From the NCBI GenBank assembly GCA_937967995.1, contig CALBTB010000005.1:186001-250000 (forward strand): 64,000 bases of DNA, read 5' to 3'. The position numbers were made by a program, and so were the translations under genes. A model generated the notes under the pieces. That model saw only the letters and a program-made list of their open reading frames with translations. It searched no databases and had not been told where the DNA came from. This stretch comes from an uncultured Gammaproteobacteria bacterium (lineage in GTDB: Bacteria > Pseudomonadota > Gammaproteobacteria > UBA6429 > Thiohalophilaceae). Shown here one piece after another: positions 9,715-18,468 of this stretch (its first letter is position 1; the number at the start of each line of letters is the position of its first letter).

Positions 9715-9731
9715 TGCACCTTATTTGTGCG
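9715..9731. promoter_or_regulatory. NtrC-type enhancer site, promoter-distal
   Basis: TGCACCTTATTTGTGCG is a second TGCAC-N7-GTGCA dyad with one mismatch. Centre-to-centre distance to the other site is 31 bases, three helical turns, very like the paired sites at E. coli glnA. It ends one base before the stop of the neighbouring CDF gene. Confidence 0.7.
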
Positions 9732-10910
9732 CTACTGGTAGTACAGTCTGATTGAGTCGATATCCGGTATTTGCCGGGCAATGTCCTCAAACTGGCCTGC
9801 CAGCCGGTCGCGGGTTTTAAGCGGCTCATTTTCTAACAAGCTGAGCGGCAATACCAGATCTATCCGAATCTTTCCTTCCAGGTAATGCAGGGTAATATCC
9901 TCATCACGAATAAGGCCGGCACCCTCGATACCGGACCAGGCCGCCTTGAGTTTTTTCAGTACATCGCGTCGCAACGGTAAATGGCTGCTGGGTGCCACTT
10001 CTTCATCATCTTCCGGATCGATGTGCACCATCACGTCGGCCACTTCGTCGATATCATCGATGACCCGTTCACGCACCTGCTCACTGATGTGATGGCCTTC
10101 GGACACACTGAGGTTGGGTGGCACCTGAATGTGCACATCCACCAGTGCATCGCCACCCATGCGTCGCGTGCGTAACACGTGCAGGGCTTTTACACCGTGC
10201 ACATCCATGATGCTTTTACGAATCATGTTGACCCGCTCCGGTTCCAGCCCGGTGTCGATCAGTTCGCGCAAACTTTGCAGTGCCAGGTCCCAGCCGATCT
10301 TGGCGATCATCACGGCCACGCCGACCGCGGCAATGGCATCGAGGTATAAAAGACCGGCCATGCTGCCCAGTACACCGATCACCACGATCACGGACGAGAT
10401 GGCATCGGTGCGCGAATGCCAGGCATTGGCTTTAAGCATTTCAGATCGATACTTACGCGCGATGGTCATGGAATAGTGATAAATGATTTCCTTGGCAATG
10501 ATCGATACCACCGCAATAAAAAGCGCCAGCTTGGTCGGTTGCAGTAAACGTTCTTCATGAAACAGGCGATCAACAGCATCGATACCAATACCAATCGCCA
10601 CGGCAATTAACGCCACGCCCAGCACGACAGTGGCGAGTGTTTCAAAACGGGCATGGCCATAGGGATGTTCCGCATCGGCATCCTTGTGTGCATGCTTGGC
10701 GGCGTACAGTACGATGAAATCGGTGGCGAGATCTGACAGGGAATGAATGCCATCGGCAATCAGCGCCTGGGACTGTGCAATAAATCCGCCAATCAACTTG
10801 GCCACACCCAGTGACAGATCCACGGCGGAACCAATCAGGGTGACCTTGCGCACTTCTTTATAACGTGACGGTGCGTGACTATGACTGTGGCTGTGACTAT
10901 GTCCCATCAC
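9732..10910 (-). CDS. Cation diffusion facilitator (CDF) metal efflux protein
   Basis: CDF proteins exchange protons for divalent metals (Zn, Fe, Mn, Co) across the inner membrane. The 392-residue protein opens with a His/Ser-rich metal-binding tail (GHSHSHSHSH). Six membrane helices follow, with the metal-site motifs DGIHSLSDLATD in helix 2 and NAWHSRTDAISS in helix 5 (HxxxD). A cytoplasmic dimerisation domain (about 210-290) carries DVHIQVPPNLSVSEGHHISEQV, and about 90 further residues form an extra C-terminal domain. The HD/HD pairing is commonest in Zn transporters, but the metal cannot be fixed from sequence. It is the last gene of an overlapping operon with a TusA-like protein, a PP-loop protein and an Xre regulator. 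Confidence 0.9.
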   Translation of the reverse strand: MMGHSHSHSHSHAPSRYKEVRKVTLIGSAVDLSLGVAKLIGGFIAQSQALIADGIHSLSDLATDFIVLYAAKHAHKDADAEHPYGHARFETLATVVLGVALIAVAIGIGIDAVDRLFHEERLLQPTKLALFIAVVSIIAKEIIYHYSMTIARKYRSEMLKANAWHSRTDAISSVIVVIGVLGSMAGLLYLDAIAAVGVAVMIAKIGWDLALQSLRELIDTGLEPERVNMIRKSIMDVHGVKALHVLRTRRMGGDALVDVHIQVPPNLSVSEGHHISEQVRERVIDDIDEVADVMVHIDPEDDEEVAPSSHLPLRRDVLKKLKAAWSGIEGAGLIRDEDITLHYLEGKIRIDLVLPLSLLENEPLKTRDRLAGQFEDIARQIPDIDSIRLYYQ

Positions 10911-11124
10911 CGACCTCGATGATAATTATTATTTCGTCGTCTTGTTGTTGTGTATTAATGACTTTGTGTCCATTGATACGACACCAGGCCGGTATATCAT
11001 TCAGTGCACCCGGATCGGTGCACACGATCTCAACCTGTTCGCCAGGTGCCAGTTTGTTTACCGTGTCCTGGGTGCGAATCACCGGCATCGGGCATAACAG
11101 TCGGCGCGCGTCTAGATATACCAT
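10897..11124 (-). CDS. TusA-family sulfur carrier
   Basis: TusA proteins carry a persulfide on a conserved cysteine and feed sulfur to tRNA thiolation, molybdenum-cofactor synthesis or dissimilatory sulfur oxidation. This 75-residue protein has the family start LDARRLLCPMPVIRTQ with active C11 in the CPxP motif, then the two-layer alpha/beta core ending VGDG. The gene overlaps the upstream PP-loop gene by 13 bases and the downstream CDF gene by 14. The context points to tRNA sulfur relay rather than sulfur oxidation, because no hdr or dsr genes are nearby; this is inference. Confidence 0.88.
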   Translation of the reverse strand: MVYLDARRLLCPMPVIRTQDTVNKLAPGEQVEIVCTDPGALNDIPAWCRINGHKVINTQQQDDEIIIIIEVGDGT

Positions 11125-12155
11125 TCGGTCTGCATCTCGTCAGCGCTTAAGGGTTTTACCTGCAATAACCTGCTGCTTCCATCCATATAGTTCGCCTCGA
11201 TCTCGACCTGCTCGGCATTTTTACCGTGCCCGAAACGAGCCGTGATTTGAGCAGCCAGATTCAGATCATCTTCTGTTGCCTTGCCGTCAATTAACACCAG
11301 CGGACCGGTGTGACTGACACTGCGCAGATGCACAAAGCGTTTGCGATACCCTTCCAGAAATTTGTTTTCACCTTCTTCGCGCCCGACGATCAATTTGAAG
11401 TGTGGACGGGGCCGAATATGTCGACCAACTTTTAATAACATGATGTCATCCAGTTCATAGTCGCGATCGGAGCGTGCCTGCCACATGTCGGCCAGCTTGC
11501 GTGAATAATTTTCATCAGTCAGAAAACAGCAACCACCGGCGGGTGTGGCGTAATCTTTAAAGCCATATTCTTCGGCCAGGGCAAACTGTGGTTTGCGTGA
11601 GCGGCCACTGAATTCAAACAACTTTTCCCGATCAATCCAGCCTTCACGTTCCGGTAAGGTCGGCGGTAGCTTTTTGGCGCATAACGGTCGTACTAATAAA
11701 TCACCGGCACCGGATTCTTCCTGCACAATCGGCATGGTTTCCTTACGTTGCGACTTGGGCCGCTGACCCACGACTTCACCGGTAATAATAAAATCGAAGT
11801 CATGCTCACGCATCCATTGCAGTGCCTTGCCGACCATAAAACATTTACAGTCCAGGCAGGGGTTCAGATTCGCGCCGTAACCATGTTTTGGATTCAGCAA
11901 CACATCCTTGTACGGTTCGATCACATCGATGATGTGTAACTTGATGCCGAGTTGCTCCGCCACCCACAGGGCATTATTACGCTTGGGTTTTTGTTTATCC
12001 TTTTTGCGAATCGCATGCGTGTGGCCTTCCACGCAAAATCCGGTAAAAAAGTTAAGCCCTTCCACGTGCACGCCCTGTTCCATAATGGCACGGGCCGCCA
12101 GCAATGAATCGAGTCCACCGGAAATCAGCGCGACGGCTTTGCGTTGCTGGCTCAT
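11112..12155 (-). CDS. MnmA-like PP-loop tRNA thiolation enzyme (function inferred)
   Basis: The 347-residue protein has the PP-loop ATPase motif SGGLDS (residues 12-17), which adenylates a base for sulfur transfer. It also has cysteines placed like those of MnmA-type thiouridylases: NPCLDCKC (C100, C103, C105) and GGCCFLTD (C209, C210). The C-terminal 110 residues (from about 235) form an extra domain of the kind seen after such PP-loop units. It is not the standard MnmA, which lacks that domain and has different core motifs. Overlap with a TusA-like gene suggests that protein supplies the sulfur. The actual substrate is unknown; a 2- or 4-thiouridine in tRNA is the best guess. Confidence 0.7.
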   Translation of the reverse strand: MSQQRKAVALISGGLDSLLAARAIMEQGVHVEGLNFFTGFCVEGHTHAIRKKDKQKPKRNNALWVAEQLGIKLHIIDVIEPYKDVLLNPKHGYGANLNPCLDCKCFMVGKALQWMREHDFDFIITGEVVGQRPKSQRKETMPIVQEESGAGDLLVRPLCAKKLPPTLPEREGWIDREKLFEFSGRSRKPQFALAEEYGFKDYATPAGGCCFLTDENYSRKLADMWQARSDRDYELDDIMLLKVGRHIRPRPHFKLIVGREEGENKFLEGYRKRFVHLRSVSHTGPLVLIDGKATEDDLNLAAQITARFGHGKNAEQVEIEANYMDGSSRLLQVKPLSADEMQTEWYI

Positions 12156-12397
12156 GATGGCAGCACCTGTTTGGGTCGAATTTCCACGTCCTGACCGACG
12201 TTGGCCAGCAGGTTGATGAGTTTATCGACGGTGAATAATTCAACCTTGCCCTGCACGATCTCACTGATGCGCGGCTGGGGCACATGGAACACGCGTGAAG
12301 CTTGCGCCTGGGTCAGCCCATGCTCCTGAATATAGTCGCGGATCTGCTGCATCAGATCGGCCCGAATTTTAATATTTGGCTGGAGCACGTGCTTCAC
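12152..12397 (-). CDS. Xre-family HTH regulator, HigA-like
   Basis: An 81-residue protein made mostly of one helix-turn-helix domain (LTQAQASRVFHVPQPRISEIVQGK, about 29-52), followed by FTVDKLINLLANVGQDVEIRPK, as in HigA2-type antitoxins and related regulators. No RelE/HigB-like toxin lies next to it. Instead its stop overlaps the start of the PP-loop gene by four bases, and it leads that operon. A near-perfect palindrome over its own promoter is a likely operator, so autoregulation of the sulfur/metal operon is the natural model. It could also be an antitoxin that has lost its toxin. Confidence 0.82.
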   Translation of the reverse strand: MKHVLQPNIKIRADLMQQIRDYIQEHGLTQAQASRVFHVPQPRISEIVQGKVELFTVDKLINLLANVGQDVEIRPKQVLPS

Positions 12398-12418
12398 GGA
12401 TAATAGACGAGGCAGCGA

Positions 12419-12446
12419 ATTATACAGAATTCCGTATAGATCACAA
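12419..12446 (-). promoter_or_regulatory. Promoter of the Xre/PP-loop/TusA/CDF operon
   Basis: On the minus strand TTGTGA (12446-12441) and TATAAT (12424-12419) are separated by 16 bases, with an extended TG just upstream of the -10. Transcription would begin near 12412, about 15 bases before the Xre start. The palindrome at 12421-12438 covers most of the spacer and the -10. Confidence 0.6.
12421..12438. promoter_or_regulatory. Palindromic operator candidate for the Xre regulator
   Basis: TATACAGAATTCCGTATA is an 18-base palindrome with one non-matching pair. It overlaps the predicted -10 element of the Xre-led operon and lies in the short space between that gene and the divergent diguanylate cyclase. 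Its place and symmetry suit a dimeric HTH repressor; binding by this particular protein is inference. Confidence 0.55.
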
Positions 12447-12459
12447 CTACAATGACCCT

Positions 12460-13533
12460 ATGTCCGACAATAGCCAGATAATTAAACGAATTAGCCAGGT
12501 TTTCGGTTATACCGAACAGGCACGCGAGCAACGACTGGATATCATGGGTATCAATCCCGGCGACTCCCCCGTCATCAAGCTAATCCATCAGCACATCATA
12601 GTTCCGCACCACCCGGCCATCATGGACGAGTTTTATGATTTTCTGTATTCGCACAAGCCAACCCGCCGTTTCATTCGTGATCGTGAGGTGGTTGCGCGAC
12701 TCAAGAAGACCCAGACGGAATACCTGCTCAGTTTTGGTATTGATTACGATTCTGACGATTACTTTGAATACCGCCTGCGTGTCGGACTGGCGCACTCGCG
12801 CATTGGCCTGCCAATGAGCCTGTACATGGCTGCCTATAGCGAGTTGCAGACGATACTACTGAGCTATCTCTCTAAAAGCGATATTGACGATCATGAACTA
12901 CAGCTCAAATGCGCCGATGTGATCGGAAAATTTATTTTACTCGACATGTCGCTTGCCACCGATGCGTATAACCTGTTACAGACAAAAAACCTGACCGACT
13001 CTATCGACCAGCTGCAATCGGACAAACAGGAACTCAAGGACCAGTTGATTCACGACACCCTGACCAATGCCTATAGCCGCAGCTATGTGATGGAAGTCCT
13101 GGGCAAACGATTAACCGAATTACAACGTGACAGCTCCAAACAGATGGCGGTGGCATTACTCGATCTGGATAAATTCAAGAATGTGAATGATACCTATGGC
13201 CACCAGGCCGGTGACCAGGTACTGATCTCACTTTCCGAAACGGTAATTTCCTGTATTCGACAGCAGGATATTTTCGGCCGTTACGGAGGTGAGGAGTTTT
13301 TATTAATCCTGGTCGAAATGAACCGGGACAAGGCATTTGATCTTGCCGAGCGCATTCGCACTACCATTGCATCCAAAACATTTACCGCCGGTAAGCATGA
13401 AATCAAACTGACTGTCAGCATTGGTCTCTCTGTGGCGCATCAGGGTGATACAAAAGAGGCCATTGTTGAACGGGCAGATAAAGCCCTGTATCAGGCCAAA
13501 TCGAGCGGCCGCAACAAAACCGTGCCAGGCTAG
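12460..13533 (+). CDS. Globin-coupled sensor diguanylate cyclase (DosC-like)
   Basis: This 357-residue protein should make cyclic di-GMP in response to oxygen bound at haem. Residues about 10-165 form a sensor-globin domain with H112 (GLAHSRIGLP) as the likely proximal haem ligand. A helical linker follows, then a GGDEF domain from about 190 (HDTLTNAYSR) with the active-site variant GGEEF at 276-280. The RxxD inhibitory site RQQD lies at 267-270, so product feedback is likely. I chose ATG 12460; the frame stays open upstream but that part overlaps the divergent Xre gene. No strong ribosome site is visible. Unlike E. coli dosC, no dosP phosphodiesterase follows. Confidence 0.88.
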   Translation: MSDNSQIIKRISQVFGYTEQAREQRLDIMGINPGDSPVIKLIHQHIIVPHHPAIMDEFYDFLYSHKPTRRFIRDREVVARLKKTQTEYLLSFGIDYDSDDYFEYRLRVGLAHSRIGLPMSLYMAAYSELQTILLSYLSKSDIDDHELQLKCADVIGKFILLDMSLATDAYNLLQTKNLTDSIDQLQSDKQELKDQLIHDTLTNAYSRSYVMEVLGKRLTELQRDSSKQMAVALLDLDKFKNVNDTYGHQAGDQVLISLSETVISCIRQQDIFGRYGGEEFLLILVEMNRDKAFDLAERIRTTIASKTFTAGKHEIKLTVSIGLSVAHQGDTKEAIVERADKALYQAKSSGRNKTVPG

Positions 13534-13542
13534 ATAGCAAGA

Positions 13543-14313
13543 CTAGTTATCAAACGTGTTGGGTGATTCCTGCTCGAGACGATACTTCTTCATGTCTTCG
13601 ACGGGTTCAGGCGTATCTTCCAGTTCAAATACATCCACGCAGGGTACTTTCTTGTAATATTGCTGTACGTTGCGAATGCTGACACTGAAAATACTCAGAT
13701 AATCCTCGTTATATTTATCGCGTATCGAATGCAACGTGATTTCATGTGGAGCCGGTTTACAGCGTACGAAAAAACTGAATGTGTTGTCCGGCAATAGAAT
13801 CGTATAATTACTTTTGCGATTTTCAACAAACTGATCAAACCTGACCTGTCCGTCCAGCTCGACACCGTCCAGTAAAATTTTTCCGTTAAACGGCAGGCGC
13901 GGTTCGTGTTGATAGCGCTTTTCCCGTTCCGGGTAGGGATTGTACTTGCGCACGAACAGCTTGATGGAATCGATGTACTCTCGAGGACGAAGCTGCTTTT
14001 TTTCTTCTTTGGTCAGGTACTGGAATTCTTCCGGTTCACCTTTTTGTTCCTGACAGCCGTAACAGGTCAGGCCGATGTCATCCCAGATAACAATCGTACC
14101 GGCGGCGTTATAAATCTCACGACTGGGTTTACCAAAAGTCCGAATCAGACTTTTGCGCGTTATCGGAATCGGAATGGCTTTCTTTTTATAAATCAGCCTG
14201 TCGGCTTCGATGCGTATCGTTTCTTCAACGATCGGCGACTGAAAATCATCCGCTATCGATTCGGCAGACCATCCGGCCGTCATCAGTACAATAAGAGATA
14301 TCCACACACGCAT
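13543..14313 (-). CDS. Exported protein of unknown function
   Basis: I do not recognise the family. From ATG 14313 the 256-residue product has a signal peptide (MRVWISLIVLMTAGWSAESIA) and then a soluble domain. That domain includes a segment TRKSLIRTFGKPSREIYNAAGTIVIWDDIGLTCY that resembles periplasmic proteins recording a coefficient-like beta structure, but this is only an impression. Cysteines occur in CYGC (a CxxC pair), CKP and CVD. The frame is open for 45 codons further upstream, but that stretch lacks a signal peptide. It converges on the diguanylate cyclase with only nine bases between stops. No function can be given. Confidence 0.7.
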   Translation of the reverse strand: MRVWISLIVLMTAGWSAESIADDFQSPIVEETIRIEADRLIYKKKAIPIPITRKSLIRTFGKPSREIYNAAGTIVIWDDIGLTCYGCQEQKGEPEEFQYLTKEEKKQLRPREYIDSIKLFVRKYNPYPEREKRYQHEPRLPFNGKILLDGVELDGQVRFDQFVENRKSNYTILLPDNTFSFFVRCKPAPHEITLHSIRDKYNEDYLSIFSVSIRNVQQYYKKVPCVDVFELEDTPEPVEDMKKYRLEQESPNTFDN

Positions 14314-14354
14314 GGTGAGTGAGTATAAACGATATGGGCGCCGCTGAAATGCGA

Positions 14355-14927
14355 TCAGTGTTTTTGTTTTGATGGAATTCGCACCGGAATCGCGTTCGTG
14401 ACATTCACCAGCTGCTGTTGCGCGTGACGACTGTTGGTCTGTTGCCATTGCTCAAAAGCGGCGAGGGCATCGATATCCTGTTCGTTACGGTTGACGCAAC
14501 GCATCGCCTGCAGTGTATCCATCAGTTCCACGAACGATTCGGCCAGTTGCCCGAACATATTGGCCATGGCCGACTGAGTCAGTTCTGACACGGTGTGATA
14601 CGCGGTGCGGCCCAGGTTCACGTAATAACCAATGGTGACGCGGCGACGTTCGGCCCGCTTGGGAAACAGCCCGGAATATAAAAGGCATTGATCGCCCACA
14701 TCGCGCATTTTTTCCTGCCGCTGGTTGCCGACACTGTTGGCGCCGTCCAGGTATTCCAGCGCCATCACCTTGGCGGCCAGTTGCGGCTGCTCGGTATACC
14801 GCATCAACAGAAACACCAGGTAACTTTCGATGTCCTCATCCAGCTGGACGCCATTGTAAGCTTCTGCTTCTTTAACCAGGTCATGCCACTGTGCGGTAGC
14901 CTGACCTCTTACCTTTATTTCGCTCAT
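14355..14927 (-). CDS. Conserved-looking cytoplasmic protein, function unknown
   Basis: The 190-residue product is soluble, mainly helical, with no signal peptide or membrane segment. The sequence includes ESYLVFLLMRYTEQPQLAAKVMALEYL and FPKRAERRRVTIGYYVNLGRTAYHTV. I see no catalytic motif that I trust. It precedes the exported unknown protein on the same strand with a 41-base gap and may share its transcript. Good codon structure and an ATG start make it a real gene; function is unknown. Confidence 0.72.
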   Translation of the reverse strand: MSEIKVRGQATAQWHDLVKEAEAYNGVQLDEDIESYLVFLLMRYTEQPQLAAKVMALEYLDGANSVGNQRQEKMRDVGDQCLLYSGLFPKRAERRRVTIGYYVNLGRTAYHTVSELTQSAMANMFGQLAESFVELMDTLQAMRCVNRNEQDIDALAAFEQWQQTNSRHAQQQLVNVTNAIPVRIPSKQKH

Positions 14928-15032
14928 GACTACATGCCTTTCTGCTACTTACTGCACTACTTATATATAGCATCGTCATGCAAACAGGATGCCTTGAATC
15001 AAGTATCGAAAAATTTAGCCACGTCTTCAACA

Positions 15033-15061
15033 CTTACAACACCCGATTTCATGGGTATAAT
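15033..15061 (+). promoter_or_regulatory. Sigma-70 promoter of glyQS
   Basis: A perfect -10 TATAAT at 15056-15061 is preceded after 17 bases by CTTACA (four of six matches to the -35 consensus). Transcription would start near 15068, about 42 bases before the glyQ start. No T-box or other leader structure is evident. Confidence 0.65.
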
Positions 15062-15109
15062 CGCCTGTTTTACGGCGATTTTTCGCTATTTCACAGGGTG
15101 AGGCCACGT

Positions 15110-16036
15110 TTGAGCGCAACTTCCACGAGTATACCCACAACATTTCAAGGGTTAATACTGACATTACAGAATTTCTGGGCGGATCAGGGCTGTGTCCTGC
15201 AACAACCCTATGACATGGAAATGGGGGCCGGCACCTTTCACCCCGCCACCTTTTTGCGCAGTATTGGCCCGGAAGCGTGGTCGGCCGCCTATGTACAACC
15301 TTGCCGCCGCCCCACTGACGGCCGCTACGGGGAAAATCCCAACCGGCTGCAGCACTATTATCAGTTCCAGGTCGTCATTAAACCGTCACCGCTGAATATT
15401 CAGGAGCTGTACCTGGATTCCCTGCGCGCGCTGGGCATCGATCCGCTGGTGCACGACATTCGTTTCGTGGAAGACAACTGGGAATCGCCGACCCTGGGCG
15501 CCTGGGGCCTGGGCTGGGAAGTGTGGCTCAACGGTATGGAAGTCACCCAGTTTACCTATTTCCAACAGGTCGGCGGACTGAACTGCAAACCGGTCACCGG
15601 CGAAATCACCTACGGCCTGGAGCGCATCGCCATGTACCTGCAGGGCAAGGAAAGCCTGTTTGATCTGGTGTGGGCCGATGGCCCGCTGGGTCGCGTCACC
15701 TATGGCGATGTGTTTCACCAGAACGAAGTGGAACAGTCCACCTATAACTTTGAAAAAGCTGACACGGACATCTTGTTCAAAAACTTCGATGAGTGTGAAG
15801 CACAAAGCAAACAGCTAATTGATGATGGTCTGCCATTACCCGCCTATGAACAGGTGATGCGCGCCTCGCATACCTTTAACCTGCTCGATGCCCGTCATGC
15901 CATCTCGGTCACCGAGCGGCAACACTATATATTAAGGATACGTAACCTGGCGCGCGCCGTCGCCGAAGCCTTTTATGCTTCACGCGAAGCATTAGGTTTC
16001 CCCATGTGTGAATCGGTGAAAGGGGCCGGCGCATGA
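15110..16036 (+). CDS. glyQ: Glycyl-tRNA synthetase alpha subunit
   Basis: GlyQ is the catalytic aminoacylation subunit of the bacterial alpha2beta2 glycyl-tRNA synthetase. The sequence matches E. coli GlyQ closely throughout, from [18 protein letters not shown] through the class II motifs [19 protein letters not shown] and [19 protein letters not shown] to [14 protein letters not shown]. There is no ATG near the conserved start. I chose TTG 15110, with GAGG five bases upstream, giving 308 residues; GTG 15098 is the alternative. The gene runs into glyS through an ATGA overlap, so both subunits are co-translated. Confidence 0.95.
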   Translation: MSATSTSIPTTFQGLILTLQNFWADQGCVLQQPYDMEMGAGTFHPATFLRSIGPEAWSAAYVQPCRRPTDGRYGENPNRLQHYYQFQVVIKPSPLNIQELYLDSLRALGIDPLVHDIRFVEDNWESPTLGAWGLGWEVWLNGMEVTQFTYFQQVGGLNCKPVTGEITYGLERIAMYLQGKESLFDLVWADGPLGRVTYGDVFHQNEVEQSTYNFEKADTDILFKNFDECEAQSKQLIDDGLPLPAYEQVMRASHTFNLLDARHAISVTERQHYILRIRNLARAVAEAFYASREALGFPMCESVKGAGA

Positions 16037-18111
16037 GCAAGACACAGGATTTATTGATCGAACTGGGCACGGAAGAACTCCCGCCAAAAGCATTACTCAC
16101 ACTCATCAATGCATTTCGTGACAACCTGCGCGATCAACTCGAACAGGCACAACTGGCGTTTGATGACATCACGCCCTTTGCCACGCCACGACGCCTGGCC
16201 CTGATCGTTCACGGTCTGCAAACTCAACAGGCCGACAAGGAAATCGATCGCAAGGGTCCGGCCCTGCAGGCCGCCTATGATAACAACGGCAAACCCACCA
16301 AGGCCGCGCTCGGTTTTGCCAAATCCTGCGGTGTCGACATCAGCGAAGTGAGTAAGCTGGAAACCGACAAGGGCGCCTGGCTGTATTACAAACTTCGGCA
16401 ACCTGGCCAGCAAACGTCGGCATTGCTTGAAAATATGATCAATGACGCGTTGAACAAATTACCCATTCCCAAACGCATGCGCTGGGCGGACCTGGATGCG
16501 CAGTTCGTGCGGCCGGTACACTGGCTGGTCGTGTTGTTCGGCAAGCAGGTTGTCGAGGCTCGAGTGCTGGGTTTACAAAGCGATAACAAAACATACGGAC
16601 ATCGCTTTCATGCGCCCAATGCGATTACGATCAAACAGCCATCCGAGTATGTGGACAAATTGCGCAAAGCATATGTCATTGCCGATTTTATCGCGCGCCG
16701 TGAAGCCATCGTAAAGCAGGTGCAACAAATTGCCCAGGATGCCAACGCCCAGGCCGTGATCGACGAAGACCTGCTGGACGAAGTCACCTCCATGGTGGAA
16801 TGGCCGGTCGCCGTGCTGGGCAATTTCGAATCCCGTTTTCTGGCCGTACCACAGGAGGCGCTGATCTCGACCATGGCCAGCAACCAGAAATATTTTCACC
16901 TGGTGGATGCGGGCAATAAACTGCTGCCGCACTTTATTACCATCAGCAACATCGAAAGCACCGATGTACAAAAGGTGGTGGAAGGAAATGAACGGGTGAT
17001 TCGGCCCCGTTTTGCCGATGCGGAATTTTTCTGGAACCAGGATCGCAAGACCCGGCTGGCGTCACACATCAATGCACTCAAACATGTGCTGTTTCAGAAA
17101 AAACTGGGCAGCCTGCACGATAAGTCCACTCGCGTGGCCAAACTGGCGGTCAGCATGGCGGGTACGCTCAAGGGAAATACAAAGCAGGCCGAACGGGCCG
17201 CGTTACTTTGCAAGTGCGACCTGATGACCAACATGGTGTTCGAGTTTCCGGAATTGCAGGGCATTATGGGACGCTACTATGCCAGCCACGATGGCGAGGA
17301 TGCGGAAGTGGCACAGGCCATTGACGAACATTACATGCCGCGCTTTGCCGGTGATCAGCTACCCGCATCGACAACCGGCCAGACCGTGGCCATTGCGGAC
17401 CGTCTGGATACCCTGCTCGGCATCATTGCCATTGGCCAGCTGCCCACGGGTGACAAGGATCCCTATGCACTGCGGCGCGCCGCGCTGGGTGTGTTGCGTA
17501 TCATGATCGAACACAACCTCAGTCTTGATTTGCAGCGCCTGCTCGATGAGCTGGCCTGCTTTTTTGATCCTTCCGTCAAGGCCGCGAACGCCGTGGAACA
17601 AACTATCGATTTTATTCTGGATCGACTCAAGACCTATTACCTGAATCAGGGCATCAGTGTGGACGTCATCGAATCGGTACGCATACAACGGCCCACCCAG
17701 CCCAATGATTTCGATGCACGGGTGCGGGCGGTGATGGCATTTCAGACCGACAACGCGGCCGAAGCCCTGGCAGCGGCCAACAAGCGTATCTCCAATATTC
17801 TGAAAAAAGCCCAGGGCACGGTACCGACAAAGATTAATGATGCCCTGCTAACGGAACAGGCCGAGCAGCAACTGGCAACCACCCTGACCAGCCTGTCAAA
17901 AGAGATCGCACCGCTCATCGATCGGCGTGATTACACCGCGATACTGCAACGGCTGGCCCGGTTACGTGAGCCGGTCGATAACTTTTTTGACAACGTCATG
18001 GTGATGACCGATGACGAAAAAGTGAAACAAAACCGTCTCGCCCTGTTAAACCAGTTACGCAACCTGTTCCTGGATGTGGCGGACATTTCCCAACTTCAAC
18101 CGGCCAACTGA
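16033..18111 (+). CDS. glyS: Glycyl-tRNA synthetase beta subunit
   Basis: GlyS provides tRNA binding and assembly functions for the glycyl-tRNA synthetase tetramer. The 692-residue product has the family start [16 protein letters not shown], the B3/4-like region, and the HD-like segment [27 protein letters not shown]. The C-terminal DALR anticodon-binding domain contains [22 protein letters not shown]. Length is normal for the family (about 690). It is coupled to glyQ at its start and followed within two bases by the MazG-like gene. Confidence 0.96.
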   Translation: MSKTQDLLIELGTEELPPKALLTLINAFRDNLRDQLEQAQLAFDDITPFATPRRLALIVHGLQTQQADKEIDRKGPALQAAYDNNGKPTKAALGFAKSCGVDISEVSKLETDKGAWLYYKLRQPGQQTSALLENMINDALNKLPIPKRMRWADLDAQFVRPVHWLVVLFGKQVVEARVLGLQSDNKTYGHRFHAPNAITIKQPSEYVDKLRKAYVIADFIARREAIVKQVQQIAQDANAQAVIDEDLLDEVTSMVEWPVAVLGNFESRFLAVPQEALISTMASNQKYFHLVDAGNKLLPHFITISNIESTDVQKVVEGNERVIRPRFADAEFFWNQDRKTRLASHINALKHVLFQKKLGSLHDKSTRVAKLAVSMAGTLKGNTKQAERAALLCKCDLMTNMVFEFPELQGIMGRYYASHDGEDAEVAQAIDEHYMPRFAGDQLPASTTGQTVAIADRLDTLLGIIAIGQLPTGDKDPYALRRAALGVLRIMIEHNLSLDLQRLLDELACFFDPSVKAANAVEQTIDFILDRLKTYYLNQGISVDVIESVRIQRPTQPNDFDARVRAVMAFQTDNAAEALAAANKRISNILKKAQGTVPTKINDALLTEQAEQQLATTLTSLSKEIAPLIDRRDYTAILQRLARLREPVDNFFDNVMVMTDDEKVKQNRLALLNQLRNLFLDVADISQLQPAN

Positions 18112-18112
18112 T

Positions 18113-18457
18113 ATGACACAAACCACCAACACGGATTCCTATCAGGCCATGCTGGCCGCGGTGCAGGCCTTTCATGACAAGCACGATTTTAAAAACACCG
18201 GCGGTGAAGACATGCTTTACCGCATTGCCCTGATGTCCGAAGAGCTGGGTGAAGTGGCCGAGTGTGTCACCAAGGGCAAACCGGTGGAAGCCTTATCTGA
18301 AGAAGTGGCGGATTTACTGATTCTGATCATTGGCACGGCCGTTTCGGCTGATTTCGATCTGAATCAGGCCTTCTGGAAAAAGATGGATCGCCTGATGCAA
18401 CGTGAATCAAAAATGATCGACGGGCGCATTCGCGTCTCGGAATTTCGGGACAAATAA
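18113..18457 (+). CDS. MazG-like NTP pyrophosphohydrolase
   Basis: The 114-residue protein belongs to the all-alpha NTP pyrophosphatase group, which hydrolyses NTPs or dNTPs to NMP and pyrophosphate as house-cleaning. The metal-binding pattern EELGEVAE (E..E) and, twenty residues on, LSEEVADLLIL (E..D) is intact. ATG 18113 is two bases after the glyS stop, so it is probably transcribed with glyQS. Substrate preference cannot be read from the sequence. Confidence 0.82.
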   Translation: MTQTTNTDSYQAMLAAVQAFHDKHDFKNTGGEDMLYRIALMSEELGEVAECVTKGKPVEALSEEVADLLILIIGTAVSADFDLNQAFWKKMDRLMQRESKMIDGRIRVSEFRDK

Positions 18458-18468
18458 GCAAGACGACA

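Noticed and set aside
12060..12075. TTCCACGTGCACG as a third parS site
   Set aside because: Only one half matches parS; the other half differs in most positions, and it lies in the PP-loop gene far from the other sites.
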